Positions 53,263 to 64,000 of a stretch of DNA of 64,000 bases are shown piece by piece. Location of the stretch: NCBI GenBank assembly GCA_963969365.1, contig OZ017746.1, forward strand, positions 1,860,001 through 1,924,000, in the 5' to 3' direction. Every line of letters begins with the position of its first letter. Position 1 is the stretch's first letter. The notes below the pieces were generated by a model. It did not search any database, was not told the DNA's origin, and worked only from the letters and a program-made list of their open reading frames with translations. The translations under genes and the position numbers were made by a program. This DNA comes from Asterochloris sp. CNOR1 (taxonomy: Eukaryota > Chlorophyta > Trebouxiophyceae > Trebouxiales > Trebouxiaceae).

Positions 53263-55517
53263 ATGTCAGCTGTTCGGCTGGAAGTGGTGGAGCGCCAGCA
53301 AAACACAGCAAAAGTCAACGGCAGGGCATCCCTGAGCTCTGAGCGGGGCTCTGAGAAACTGGAATTCATTGAGGGAGACCTTGCCAGCCATGAGCGCTTC
53401 ATGATGCTGGTAAGCGCTCTGACCCCAGACTGCCTCGCTAACGGTGGCTCCGATGTCTCTATGCATGCAGGCCCCTCCCAATGCATGTGCAGTCAATACA
53501 AAGACTATGTAATGTCTCCTTTGCCAAGAAGTCTTCTTTGCCAAGCTGGCAGGCCCTCAGTCATACTGTCCACATGCATGCTGGCTGCTCTGCCCGGACA
53601 TGTGAGTCGTTGCAGCATGGCCAGGCTTGTAAATGGGGTGTCCACCCTGGCTGTAGCTGGCTGAGCGCCTAGCAGAGGCTGAGGACCAGATTGCCAACCT
53701 TCAGACCGAGCTCCAGGCTGAGGCGCAGGGGCGCCTGGAGATTCAGACAGAGCTGCAGGGGCGGCTGCCTGCGCCCCCCACCCCGCAGACTGTCCGCATT
53801 CAGCACCGCCCTGCCGCTTACTTTTTCAAGTTGCTTGTCTTCAAGGACAAGTGAGCCTGCCGCCTGTAACAGTCTGCCCTAATTTGCCTCTGCCTGGCTG
53901 ACATGCAAGCCCTGCTCAACAGCAATTTCAAGGACAAGCAAGCCCCTTGCTCAGCTGCTGCATCTTGCCAGCACGCCAAGCCCTGCTGCATGACCACATG
54001 CTCAGCTCTGCTGGCATGCTCAACAAGCCCGAGGTAAGCCCGCTGGCTGCTCATGATATTCTTTGCCTGGCTGACCTGCATGCCAAGCCAGGGTTGCCCA
54101 TCTGCAGGTGGCTGAAGAATGGCGTGGAGCCCACTGGGAAGCGAGGAGAGGCGCTGCTTGCAGCCTTCCGGCTGCTGCTGCCTACCCCCATGGTGTCAGG
54201 GCCGGAGGCAGAGGAGGCGCCTGACAGTTGCGATGCAGTCTCATACGTGAGCCTACGGGGTGGCATCTGTCTGACCTCCCTGATGCACAGGTGGAATGAC
54301 CTTCTGCTGTGGGTGAGGCCTGCCTGCACCCAATTGCTGTGACCTCTGCCTCCTGCAAGTGCTTATGACTTCAACATCTGCGCACCATGACAAGAGCAGC
54401 GTCAGCTGGCCCCGTTAAGTCAGACCAACTGCAACTGCACATCACAGACATTGCTGGGGTTTGCAGGTTCACAGCAACCCCATGGAGTGGAGCTACACAC
54501 GAGCATCACGGCACGACGCGTTCAGGGATCGCCTGATTGCAGATATCGCCATCTCGCTGCACCGGGAGCTGCTCATGGTTGAGGTGAAGGTCAAGCAACA
54601 GCTCTGCCCCACTGCAGCAGCTGCAGCAGCATCCCTCGTGCTTGTCAGGTTACACAACACAGGCACAGACTTTTGCGCTCACATCAGGCGGGTGCTTGTG
54701 CCCCGCTGTGTGGTGCCAAGGGGAAATGACAGCCTACGTTGTGGTTCAGGGGTAGACGCGCTGCACCCTCGACGCCCACACCTGCGCTGCAGGGGGTCTT
54801 CACAAGCTGCAACCCTCAGTGCGCAGCCAAGCATGTGGCCGCCGCCATTGAGTCTGCCTGGCAGCCGGCGCTGCTCCCAATGGCGTCCCACCCTGACCTG
54901 TTGTCCCTGCCTGCTGAGCTGCCTGAGACGGTCAAGCTGGGCCTGGCAGAGCAGTGGACACGTGGCAGAAGGGATCTGCAGGTCAGCCCAGACACTTAGG
55001 CAGCAAGAGCATGCTGATCCGAACCTGCCTGTTGCTTCTCAGGGCAGCAGGCAGCAGCTTCTCTGTGTGTGTGAGCTTGGTGCCGTTGCTGTGGAGGACG
55101 TTGGCTGTGCTGGTGGCCAGCTAATGCCTTTAAGCCGTTCTTGATTTGCTGATGATGCTTGTGCGGTCTGCCTGTCCACCCATTGCCTTGGCTTGTGGCA
55201 AACCTGTTGCTGACACCTTGGCTGCCACTTTACTTGACCGCTTTGTGCTGGCTGGGCTGCAGGAAATCGCCCTTCCGCGCTGCTGGGACGCGGTTCTCTC
55301 GAGTGGCCAGGGCTACATGAGCTGCTTTGCTGACTATTCAGATGTGGATGGCCAGCTGGCCTTCTTTGAGGAGGGTGACTCTGTGAGCTCACGCATGAAG
55401 TTCTCACAGGAGGAGAAGGCCATGCTGCAGATGGCCATGCACATCGACGATGTTTGGATTGAGAACCCCCAGGTTGTCGCATCAATAGAGGAGAAGTGGC
55501 CCAACCTACTTAGATGA
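53263..55517 (+). CDS. Unidentified protein with N-terminal coiled coil
   Basis: Not recognised. Exons: 53263-53409, 53657-53850, 54108-54312, 54467-54583, 54793-54981, 55263-55517; 1,107 nt, 368 residues, and phases agree at every junction. After a short basic start (MSAVRLEVVERQQ) comes a coiled coil with heptad-like Glu/Gln/Leu pattern (LAERLAEAEDQIANLQTELQ), then RPAAYFFKLLVFKDK, a mixed helical region (RHDAFRDRLIADIAISLHRE; AAAIESAWQPALLPMASH), and a C-terminal segment GYMSCFADYSDVDGQLAFFE ending WPNLLR. No catalytic motif, signal or membrane segment is seen. Exon 3 reads through a weak internal donor/acceptor pair at 54247-54290, which would break frame if spliced. A diverged echo of the exon 2 end lies in the next intron. 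Confidence 0.65.
53840..54090 (+). repeat. Donor-side echo and intron duplicate in the coiled-coil gene
   Basis: The exon end TTCAAGGACAAGTGAGCC near 53840 recurs near 53927 as TTCAAGGACAAGCAAGCC. A second pair, TGGCTGACATGCAAGCC near 53895 and TGGCTGACCTGCATGCC near 54068, lies in the same intron. Confidence 0.75.
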
Positions 55518-55844
55518 TGGTTTTTGGGCCCATGCATCCTGCACAGGCCAGCTTGCTGAGCAGGCTGCACTCTCTCCTTTGTTTCAGAGACTAATGGAAG
55601 ACCATAGTTTTGTCATTGACACCAATTTTGTAACCACAGCACCCATGTACATTGCAAGTGTGTGTCCCCAGCCCTGAACCCCTTTGCCTTGCTTTGTATA
55701 TATGACGCTTTGATTTCAGCTATTCATGCTCGCGCAGGCTTTTTGCCATGGACTCAGTGTCAGTTATTTGTGGTTATGGTTAGTGACGTCAACAGCATGT
55801 GAACACCAATTTCACACAAGGCAGGGGGTTTGAGGGCGGGGCAA
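55518..55844. other. Convergent spacer, coiled-coil protein / Crooked neck
   Basis: 327 bp between stop codons. A TGTAA near 55627 on the plus strand could be the poly(A) signal of the upstream gene. AT-rich near 55690-55790; nothing else seen. Confidence 0.5.
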
Positions 55845-58800
55845 TCAAGCGGCTGCTCGAGCATCTGCTTCCAATTTGCGCCGCTTCCAGGCCTGAGCAG
55901 CCTCCAGCAGCTTGAGGTTGGGTGCTGCAGCCCCCTCATCAGGGAAAATGTCTGCAGCAGAGCACAGCCACTTTGGAGCCAGACCCCCCGCGGAAACCTA
56001 TTGCCCTGGCTTGGCGACGCATGCGCAGGCTCACTGCACACCCAACAGTTGGCCTCACAGCAACATCATGCAACTACCAGCTTACAGTCACCATCCCCAG
56101 CAAGGCGTGCAGCCCACTGAGCAGCATGCCACACGTTGCCACCAGGCACAGCTTCTGCAATGGGGCACAGCAAGACATGACATGCATTTCTAGCCCACTG
56201 AAGGCTGCCACCAAACCATGCCACTGGCAACCATGCACAGACAGACAAAGCAACAACAGCATCTTGGCACTCACAGTCATAGTACTCTTCCATTCCAGCA
56301 TCAGATCCATCATCAGTCTCAATGCGGCGCTTGCGCTTGACACGCTTGGGCATCCTCTTTTCAACGGCTTCCACCGCGGCCTGCAGCAGGGCCACCATTG
56401 CAGGTCAGCAAGAGTAAGATCACATTATCAACAGCACCCGAAGCGTAGGGCATCGTGCACCAGCGCGACAGACGATGCAGGTCCCTGCCTCACAGAGAGC
56501 AGTTGATGCTGCAACAGGGGAACAATCTGTGACCCACCTGTTGCTGTGCAGGGCTGCTTGAGTTGCTCTCAGCTTCAAAGGCACGCCATGCTTCCAGCAG
56601 CATTACGGCTTCCTCCTTAGCATCTGGTTGTGACTCCCGCAGGCTGAAGAAGGCACGAGAGTATACACTGCAGCGCAATGATGCAGAGCCTGGCCGCAGC
56701 ACTGTGGAGCCATAGAGCCTGCTGAAGCAGAAGGCCATGATGTCCAGGGCAAGGGTGCCAGCGGGTCCTGGAGCATTGCAGCAGTTGATTGCGCCACCAA
56801 ACTATGAGGACAGCAGCAGCAATAAGTGTGCAAGCGAGCCAGACCTCCCCCTGAAACGACACAGTGCCAACTGGTGCATCTCGGTAGCAGCAGGCATGGA
56901 CTCATTAGTTGAAGAGCTGCTTGCTGCAATCTTACAGGCACAGCACCCACATTCAGCAGCCCAACAGGTCCAGCCTGTGTCACATTGCAGGTGTGGGGGC
57001 CTACCTGCGGGCCTGCTCCTCCCTGGCAGCAGCTGCCATGGGATCCTCAGCCTGCAAAGCTGCCGCACGCCTGGCACCTGCTGTGTTGCCGTTGGCCCGG
57101 GGCTGCTCCTCTTCCTCTTCCTGCTGCTGGCCCAGCAGCGCCTGAGGAGTTGCCTCAAAGGCTGCATAGCTTATCCACACCTGGCAGAAGCAGTCGGTGA
57201 AGTAGCCTTCAGAAAACAGGAGGAGCAGCTTTGAAGAGTACCAGCTGCAAGCGCACCTATACCACAAGGTCAACAGCCCCTGCAAGTTCGAGTGTGGGCA
57301 CCTGCCAGCCTGATAAGCAAGCTGATGGCATCCTCTTGGGTGAGCATGCCACACCATCAGGCACCAGGGTGATAGTCACAAGCAGCTGCTGCTGTTTACT
57401 GATTGCAGGCTCATTGGTGCGCACCTTGACGTGCTTGGTGCGTGCCAAAAGGCGCTCATACAGCTTGCGTGCCCTGTCGCGGTTGCCCTCGCTGATTTCA
57501 AAGTCGATGTATGTCTGCAGGCAAAACACAATGCTGTCAGCAGCTGACCACCAGCAAACAGTGCATGTGAGGGGGACCCTTACGCCATGCTGAGCAGACA
57601 CTGCGTTCAAAGCTGCCTGTCTTGCAGCTGACACAAGTGATGCAGGCAATGCCGCAGGTAGCCGAGCCCCTCACCTTCCACAGGGTCCTGAGCAAAGTCA
57701 GTATGGCTGCTGCAATTACACAGCACATCCACGGGCGCCCTGATCGTGCAGAGCACCCCCGCACAACTAGCAATAGTTGCTGGTGAGGCACAGCATTTAG
57801 AAGGGTCACACCTCCCTGGGGTCCACAGAAGCATCAGGCAGCACATTCCCAGGTCTCCACTCCCACCTTCCACAGGACTTCAGGCATGTCTAGCAGCGGC
57901 TGCTGAATGGCCAGCTCAAACAGTGCTCGAGTCCTGTCTGTCTCTGCCAGCGACCGCTCCAGGTCCGCAAAGCGGCACCAGGCCTGGCAGTTTGCCGGGT
58001 TCCAGGCCAAGTACCGCTCATACAGGCGCCGGCAGCGATCCAGATTGCCCAGCTGGTGCTCAATCTGCGGCAGCAAATCATCTGATTGGCTGCCCTGCAG
58101 ATGGACCATAAGATGGCAGCAATCATCGCACAGCAAGGCCCACCACTGAGTCCACAGACACAGCGGCAAGTGTGCAAGCATCCCGCCACCCTGACCTACT
58201 TCGTCAAAACCATGTTTGCAACTGCGGCCAGCTCCTCCTAAGGGAAAGGGCGACGCACAGAATGATGCACTTCAAGCTGCAGCTCTGCAGGTTGCACCAC
58301 ATCTGCATTGCATGCCTGCAAGCGCAAACATATGACCCACCTCAATGTAGGATTTGAAGAGCTTGTCCTTGGGACACTTCCCAATGGCCATGCCAAGAAT
58401 CTTCCGCGCCGAGTCCAGCTTGAACTGCCTGATCTCGAACTGAGCTGCAAGAATCCAAATCTGCACACCACCAACAAACTGCTCTCAAAGGGGCACCACC
58501 AACGAGTATGTGCTGCACGTGCAGCTAGGTCTTTAAGGCACAGGAGTATGATGCGACTGCAGTACCTGGCTCTGACAAATTCTGGGCACAACAGCAGACC
58601 TCAGGCCACACTGCCTCGCCCTCCTGTTGCAAAAATAGACAATGCCCAACCTTCGTGGCCTGTGAAGAGGTCATGGGATTTTGAGCTTCAAGCAAGCTCG
58701 ACCGCCTCCCCTCCAGGGCATGTGTGCCACACATTAGAGCCCGCCCTACCTTGGCAAACGTGAAAAGGTCATGCGGGATGAGCTTGAGGCAGGTGCGGTA

Positions 58801-61800
58801 GACCTCGCGAGTCCTATCAGGGTCCTCTGCCTCCAGTTCCTCAAATAGGGCGTAGCAGATCCACAGGTAGATGTATCGCTGCCAGTAGCGCTTCTCCAGC
58901 GCGGGAGGCACCTGTGCCACTGCACGCTCATACACCTGCAAAGCAGCAAGGGGCCTCAGTTGTTTCTATGTCTCAAGAAAATGTGTCAAAGGACAAATGT
59001 GTTGGAGCAGGCTCTGGTACAAACACCAACGCTTCTCCAGGGCAGTTGCACAGCTCAGGCAGCTGAATCCATGCTGAGGTGGCAAGCAGCACCACCCCAC
59101 ATCGACATGCAGCAGCAGCCCAGGTCTATCTGCAGGGATTGGAGGCCATCTGGTCATTAGTGTGGTGGGGTCCAGCACAGTTCACTGGCATACAGAGCTG
59201 CACAGGCATGCAGGGAGGAGCACTGCAGCAGATCAAATAGCTGCTGAGCTCGATTTTGAAGAATCACCAAGGACCTCTAGCCCGCATTGTTTCTGAGGCT
59301 GCAGCCCAGCAGCAGGGCCTCCCTCTGGCTTTTTCTTGCTCCACACCAGGCAATGGTAACTGTCATGTGAAGTTTCATTGCCAGAGACTTGTCACTGCCA
59401 TAGCGCACCTCCCGCACCCTTGCAGGGTCCCCTGCACTCTCCTCCAGGCGCACGTAGTCGAACCAAGCGTCGTAGTTCATGGGGGAGCGGGTCACCTCTG
59501 CATCGTATTGGAAACGCCTCTCGCTCACGACCACATCCTGCAGGAGCCCATGAGCACCTTCAGCAAAGCCTGCAGGCTCGCCTTGCTGCCCCGCAGAGCA
59601 GGACAACGTGGGGCAGCTCACGCACGTCAAGCACACATTGTACCCAGCAGGGCCACAGGCAGCAACACAAATTAAGTTGAACATGCTGCTCTGTCACCCT
59701 GAGCGTCAAGGGTTGCAACATTTGCCTCCCCAAGGTGTGCAGCCTCATTTGCGGTTCAGGCAGGGCACCTGGCTTGCGGAATGCTGGCTGCAGCAGGCAG
59801 GCAAAGCTGATCTTGGGCAACCTTGCTGCATCAAGCGGGAATGGGTCTCCCAACAAGTATGCTGGTGGTGCTCACCTCAATACCCTGTCGGTCGCCATGC
59901 TGCTTCTCAAAGACGACGAAGCGCTTGTAAACTCCCTCAGCCTGGCCCCGAGGGATGTGGTCTAGCGCAAACTTGTAGATCGCCCGCGCCCGTACAGGCT
60001 CCTTGCACCGCTCCTCAAACTCGGCAAACTTGATGAACAGCTCCTCCTGCAGGTCGCAGATGCACATGGGTGTTGGTTCGTCAAGCTGTGCCTGGCACCG
60101 CCCTGACTTGTCAGACTACTCCTCCTGCAGTGCACAATGGTGGCAAAGCTATACATGTGCTCCATGCGCTGCTCCTCACATCCAGCAACGGTCATCAGCA
60201 CTGCACAGGGAGCAGACATGGTATGCCTCTGTCCACTTGCAATCATCCTTGGAAAGAAAGGCATCAACAGGACTGCACTGACATTCAGGCCCCTGTGTGC
60301 CACCCAGCAGGCACGGCACATCTTGAAGTCAGTCTGCAGTGGCGCCATCAGACAACATGGTATGCCCTGCAAGGTGCAATGGCAGTTAGTGCATGCCACA
60401 ATGGCATAGCATAGGCAGCAAGCAGGGGTGCCTTTTAGGCAAAAGCAGAGACATTTCATGTCCACCAGTATCTTTGGAGTGGTCACAAGCGTATCAAGCA
60501 AGCAGCTCAGCAGAGTCAGGCCACACCGTCTGGGCGTCCTCTCCCAGCTGCTCAATTGCTCGCTCATAGCAACGCCGCGCGAGGCCAACCTGCCCATTCT
60601 GCATCTCAAACTTGGCATAGCGCGCCCACGCCTTGACCGTGGGCAGGCACTTCACATACCGCTCGTAGATGTTGCGCGCCTTGTCAACTTCATTATAACG
60701 CAGCTCCATCTGCAAGGAGGAGTGGGAACAGCTGTCGAGCGACAGCATGTTTGCTAACGAGCAGCATGCCAGCTGCAGCACCGGCAGCACCACCTGCCAA
60801 GCACCAGCATTGAGCACAGCATGCCACGTCAAATGTCAGCAGCAACAGCTTCCAAGTCACTGCTGCCAGTGCAAGGCTTGCTACCTGAGGCAAAGGCAGC
60901 AACAGCGTGCTGGCAATCTGCTAAGCTTCATCTGCAAGTGGTGCCCGCTAGGATGATGCATTTGTGCAGCCAGCAATCAGCTATAGTGGGCAGCAGCAAC
61001 GAGCACATCTGCAGTGAGCACTGCTGTGCAGCAATGTCAGCTGCTGGATTACACAGGTGTTGGCACTCGCCGGTTCTGCAGCAAGCTTCAGAGGCCGCAG
61101 CATGGGGCCCTGACAGGCGCAGGCACATCATTGTGAACGCAACCAGGGCACGGTGCAGCTGGTGACCTTGACATAGGCTGCCCAACCATGGTGGTCTGGT
61201 TCCCACTGCATCCAGCGCTCAAAGATCTGGCGCGCTGCAGGCACATTTCCCAGCATCTCCTCCATGTGGATGTATTTGTACCAGAGTTGGTCCACGCGGG
61301 GCAGCAGAGTGACTGCACGGTCCCACACATTGCGTGCATGGTTGACAAACCTGCGAAAAGGGTGAGGGCGAAGCTTAACACTTATTGCAGCTCTCAGCTC
61401 TGCCAGCAGCAAGGTCACAGAGCAGACTCTGTATAGGACCAGTGGCTGTGTAAACGAAGGTAGCAGCCCTATGCTGCCAAGGGTTGAGAGAGCCATGCAG
61501 GGCCTGAGTGACGTGCAAGCTTGGAAGCTTACACCACAATACAATGACCAGCAAATGAAAACGCTCTGGGGTAGCCTGTGTCACAGGCACGGCAGCTGCT
61601 TCCCAGGCAGTGGCACTGGAAGCGGCAAGCAGGAGGCAGCAGCAGCTCACCGGTGCCGCATCTCCATTTCAGCATACTTTAGCCACAGGGAAACGCTGGT
61701 GTAGCTGACCTCCAGAGCCCGCTCCCATACAGAGCGTGCCCTTCGAAAGTCCTTCTGTGCCTCCTCCCAGGTGGCATACTGCAGAGCAGAGCACCATTTT

Positions 61801-62617
61801 GGGCATTGCGTCCACTCTCCTTGGCAGAGCACCATTTGGGCGTTGCTGTTGGCCCCATGCAGGCTGCAGGCAGCTCCTTTGGCAACAGCCCTGCAGCTGA
61901 TTGCGGTCTGAGGCTGATGCCATGCAGCAGGCATGCCAGGGCCTGCTTGTACACGGTGCAGGCCCTGAAGAGATACCTGCGCACAGCTGGAATGGAGCAG
62001 CCATCCTTAAAGCAGTTCAGCAGGCGTGCAGGACCTCCCCAGGTCCTGCTGGGACAGCCTACCTTGACCCAGACGCTCTGATTCCAGCGCACACGGCGCA
62101 CCAAATCTTCATACTCCTTCCGCTTGCGCAGACGGTACTCTGCAAGCTCCTGCGGATCGCTGATTTTCTGCCGCGGAGGCTTGAAATCCTGCTCCTGCAG
62201 CTCCTTGCTCTCCCGCAGGATCTGCTCAACAGTGATCTGCAGGCATGAAGTGGACAGGAGTGTGGCTCAGGCTCAGGTCGCCAGCTCAGGGCGCAGAGCC
62301 GCTGGAGAGACCTGGACCCCTGATGCATGTGCCTGCGGCAGGCAGTGGGCAGAATGGACAGCGTCTAGAGCAGCTGAAGAGGCAGCAGGCTGAAAAGGCT
62401 GTCTAGGCAACTCAGGCTGGACAGACAGCGTCCAAATCTTTGTACTGGCCTAGTGCTTGCGCTATGGCGGTGGTTGGAAAGTAGCACAGCGCGGGCACTG
62501 CAGGAAGCCTATGTCCTGCACCTGCTGTGGAGCAGGCTGCTTGTTTTTGACTTGCGTTGCCCTTGGCAACCGCATCTCTGTGTCCTTCTGCCTGACGCCT
62601 CCAACGCTGGACGCCAT
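55845..62617 (-). CDS. CRNKL1: Crooked neck / Clf1 HAT-repeat pre-mRNA splicing factor
   Basis: Core scaffold of the Prp19-associated spliceosome complex. Exons (minus): 62617-62522, 62236-62063, 61778-61651, 61350-61167, 60709-60527, 60046-59876, 59537-59409, 58935-58750, 58460-58341, 58064-57867, 57514-57425, 57180-57005, 56667-56538, 56380-56275, 55951-55845; 2,178 nt, 725 residues, the usual length. N-terminus [17 protein letters not shown], then the [18 protein letters not shown] block, followed by HAT repeats such as [78 protein letters not shown] and [20 protein letters not shown]. The C-terminus EEYYDYIFPDEGA followed by [16 protein letters not shown] is diagnostic. An Ala/Glu-rich insert ([15 protein letters not shown]) lies in exon 12. 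All introns are GT-AG. Identity is secure. Confidence 0.97.
61785..61851 (-). repeat. Acceptor-side direct repeat in Crooked neck
   Basis: GCAGAGCACCATTTTGGGC (about 61785) and GCAGAGCACCATTTGGGC (about 61823) are 38 bp apart, directly upstream of exon 3; the proximal copy abuts the acceptor. Confidence 0.8.
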
Positions 62618-63121
62618 GATGTCCTGCTCTGTTTGTCCTGTCCTCCTGGGGCCTTCAAGTGCTGCTTTGTATTGCCAGTCAGGCAACCAGCCGGGCCCTG
62701 GCCAGTCCGAAGCAGAATTGTATGTGGCTTGCGATCTGCCTGACAGGGGCCCTTGCCCGCTAATTCAGAGGCTTGTGCATGCAGCAGGCCTGCCAAAACA
62801 GGCGCTGTGCGGCTCTCAGTTCTCTCTAAATTTAGGGTTCAGCAACGTGTTCAGGGTCAGCCTTTGAGAGGCAGATTGGATATGCAATATGTCAGGCCTG
62901 CTACGAAAGTATGCAGGTGGGCAGGGACGGCAAGGCTGCCTCATCTGACATTCCTGGACCCACACTCTGGGACAAACAATATGCTCCCTGCTGCTCTGCA
63001 CTACAGAGACATATATCCATAGAGGAAGCCCAGAGCCAATCTATCATGTCATTGCGTTCATTGGTGAGGTAGCAGGGGCTCCTGCTGTGCTGAAGAGGAG
63101 CCTCGACCTCAGCTTGCCAGC
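62618..63121. promoter_or_regulatory. Divergent intergenic region upstream of Crooked neck
   Basis: 504 bp holding the Crooked neck promoter and possibly 5' exons of the coiled-coil ORF to the right. I cannot place any exon in it with confidence. Confidence 0.35.
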
Positions 63122-63529
63122 ATGATGTATACACGAACCCTCTGTGCAGGCACCTTTGCAATGATTGGGGAGTTCAGGCATCATGCATGGCTGGCAAGGG
63201 AAGGAGCCAAGCACAAGCAGGAGCAGCTGGCCAGCTTTGAGGCAGATGTGCATTCCAGACAGCAGGCCATACAGCAGCACGACCAGTCTATTAAGGGTCA
63301 TGCCCTGCGCATCCAGCAGGCACAGGAAGTCCTTAAGGTAGAGCAGCTGGCCTGCTCAGAGGCTATGCAGACTACATGAAGACAGTCAGGCCATCTTGCC
63401 TGCCTGCAGAATGCTGAGAAAGAGGAGGCAGAACTCAACGGCAAGAAGGATGCCTTGCACAACAATCTCCAGGAGGCGCAGAGCAAGCTAGAGAAGCAGA
63501 AGGCAGACCTGGAAGGCAAAGCACATTGA
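63122..63529 (+). CDS. Short coiled-coil protein, possibly 5' incomplete
   Basis: Not recognised. Exons 63122-63337 and 63410-63529 join in phase 0 to give 111 residues. From about residue 15 to the end it is one charged coiled coil (EGAKHKQEQLASFEADVHSR; QEAQSKLEKQKADLEGKAH). The ATG at 63122 is the first available, but a good acceptor (ctctgtgcag) just downstream at 63150 leaves open that this is the tail of a longer spliced gene whose first exons lie in 62618-63121. No other motif. Convergent with the tail-anchored gene, stops 113 bp apart. Confidence 0.45.
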
Positions 63530-63642
63530 GAACTACAGGGGTGACCTGGAAGTACTTTGAGAATTTGGAACACAGCATCTCTGGACCACAGTGGCGCCGT
63601 TCAACACTACTTGCATTCGTTCCATGAATTAACGGGGAGGTG

Positions 63643-64000
63643 TCATCTCAGAAAGGGCAGAACCAGCAGGGCGCCAACCAGGACCAAAACAGCCACAGAT
63701 GTGAGGTATGAGATCGGCTGACCCTTGCCTGGGCCGGCTGGGGTGGTTGAACCTTCAGGAAGTACAGGTGGCTGAGGATTTGCTGCTCTTTCCTGCATGC
63801 GAGCTGAATCTCTGAGATTAAGCAAAGTTGAGCAGAGCAGTAATGCTGCGCGAGCCAAGGCACGCATAGGATGAGCTGCAGAGGCACCCACAGGTGATGT
63901 GGCTTGCCTCTGCCAGCTGTTTTCGCCGCTCAGCCTCTTCAACCCAGTCAGGGAACAGCTTGCGAAAGGTGGGGTTCTTCAGGTTGTAGTCCAGCGACTC
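63643..64000 (-). CDS. Tail-anchored membrane protein, C-terminal part only (5' end beyond window)
   Basis: Two exons seen: 64000-63908 and 63792-63643, phase 0. The first encodes LDYNLKNPTFRKLFPDWVEE followed by a basic helix (AERRKQLAE). The second is a Pro/Gly/Thr-rich linker ending in one hydrophobic helix (SYLTSVAVLVLVGALLVLPF) directly before the stop, the layout of a tail-anchored protein. The intron joins in frame only through a GC donor (CAGAG/GCAAGC). The family is not recognised and the N-terminal domain lies outside the window, so no function is assigned. Confidence 0.6.

Noticed and set aside
54735-54795. tRNA-like GTTCAGGGGTAGA motif
   Set aside because: No matching acceptor stem, anticodon arm or T-loop; lies just upstream of an intron acceptor.
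1-64000. Mobile elements, CRISPR arrays, rRNA, tRNA or organelle inserts
   Set aside because: No transposase or reverse-transcriptase motif, no terminal repeats, no regular spacer array and no RNA-gene consensus was found by reading; a profile search would be needed to exclude degraded relics.

Overview
The window is nuclear DNA from a eukaryote, most likely a green alga of the trebouxiophyte type (the group is inferred). Genes are dense and split into many short exons. Introns end in a strong ctgcag-type acceptor, base composition is moderately GC-rich, and several proteins are plant-lineage families: a plant-type PI4K gamma, two SnRK2-like kinases and a VIRILIZER with the plant SMHVDDF motif. 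There are no operons, bacterial ribosome sites, CRISPR arrays or intact mobile elements.

Layout. VIRILIZER, the m6A writer scaffold (+, 5' end outside the window), fills 106-14185. Next come cytochrome c1 (-, 14851-17195), PI4K gamma (+, about 17781-23272), a thylakoid-lumen TPR protein (-, 23372-24573), a small thioredoxin-fold redoxin (+, 24800-25976), the TFIIIC TPR subunit (-, 26295-36912), a NAA38-like LSm protein (+, 37105-37720), a four-helix membrane protein (-, 37882-38791), two tandem SnRK2-like kinases (-, 39222-42700 and 43889-47630), a C9orf78/Tls1 splicing factor (+, 47956-49634), an RluA-type pseudouridine synthase (-, 49778-53051), an unidentified coiled-coil protein (+, 53263-55517), Crooked neck/Clf1 (-, 55845-62617), a short coiled-coil ORF (+, 63122-63529) and the 3' end of a tail-anchored protein gene (-, 63643-64000). 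Apart from the membrane protein and two kinases, which lie together on the minus strand, strand alternates gene by gene. This gives divergent pairs about 190-590 bp apart and convergent pairs with stop codons 98-665 bp apart.

Together the genes are housekeeping rather than a pathway, but several act on RNA: VIRILIZER (m6A), Crooked neck and C9orf78 (spliceosome), the pseudouridine synthase, and TFIIIC (Pol III transcription). I rebuilt gene models by hand from frame, splice phase and family motifs. In nearly all genes the exon lengths sum to whole codons, which supports the models.

The unusual signal is in the introns. In at least ten genes an intron holds one or more diverged copies of the adjacent exon's edge, often with the splice site included, spaced roughly 40-220 bp apart. 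I call these exon-edge echoes. They look like local tandem duplications that leave decoy splice sites, and in one kinase the echo is in frame with an intron its tandem paralogue lacks. A second oddity is an apparent excess of GC-AG introns: about a dozen of roughly 125 inferred introns, four of six in the redoxin gene.
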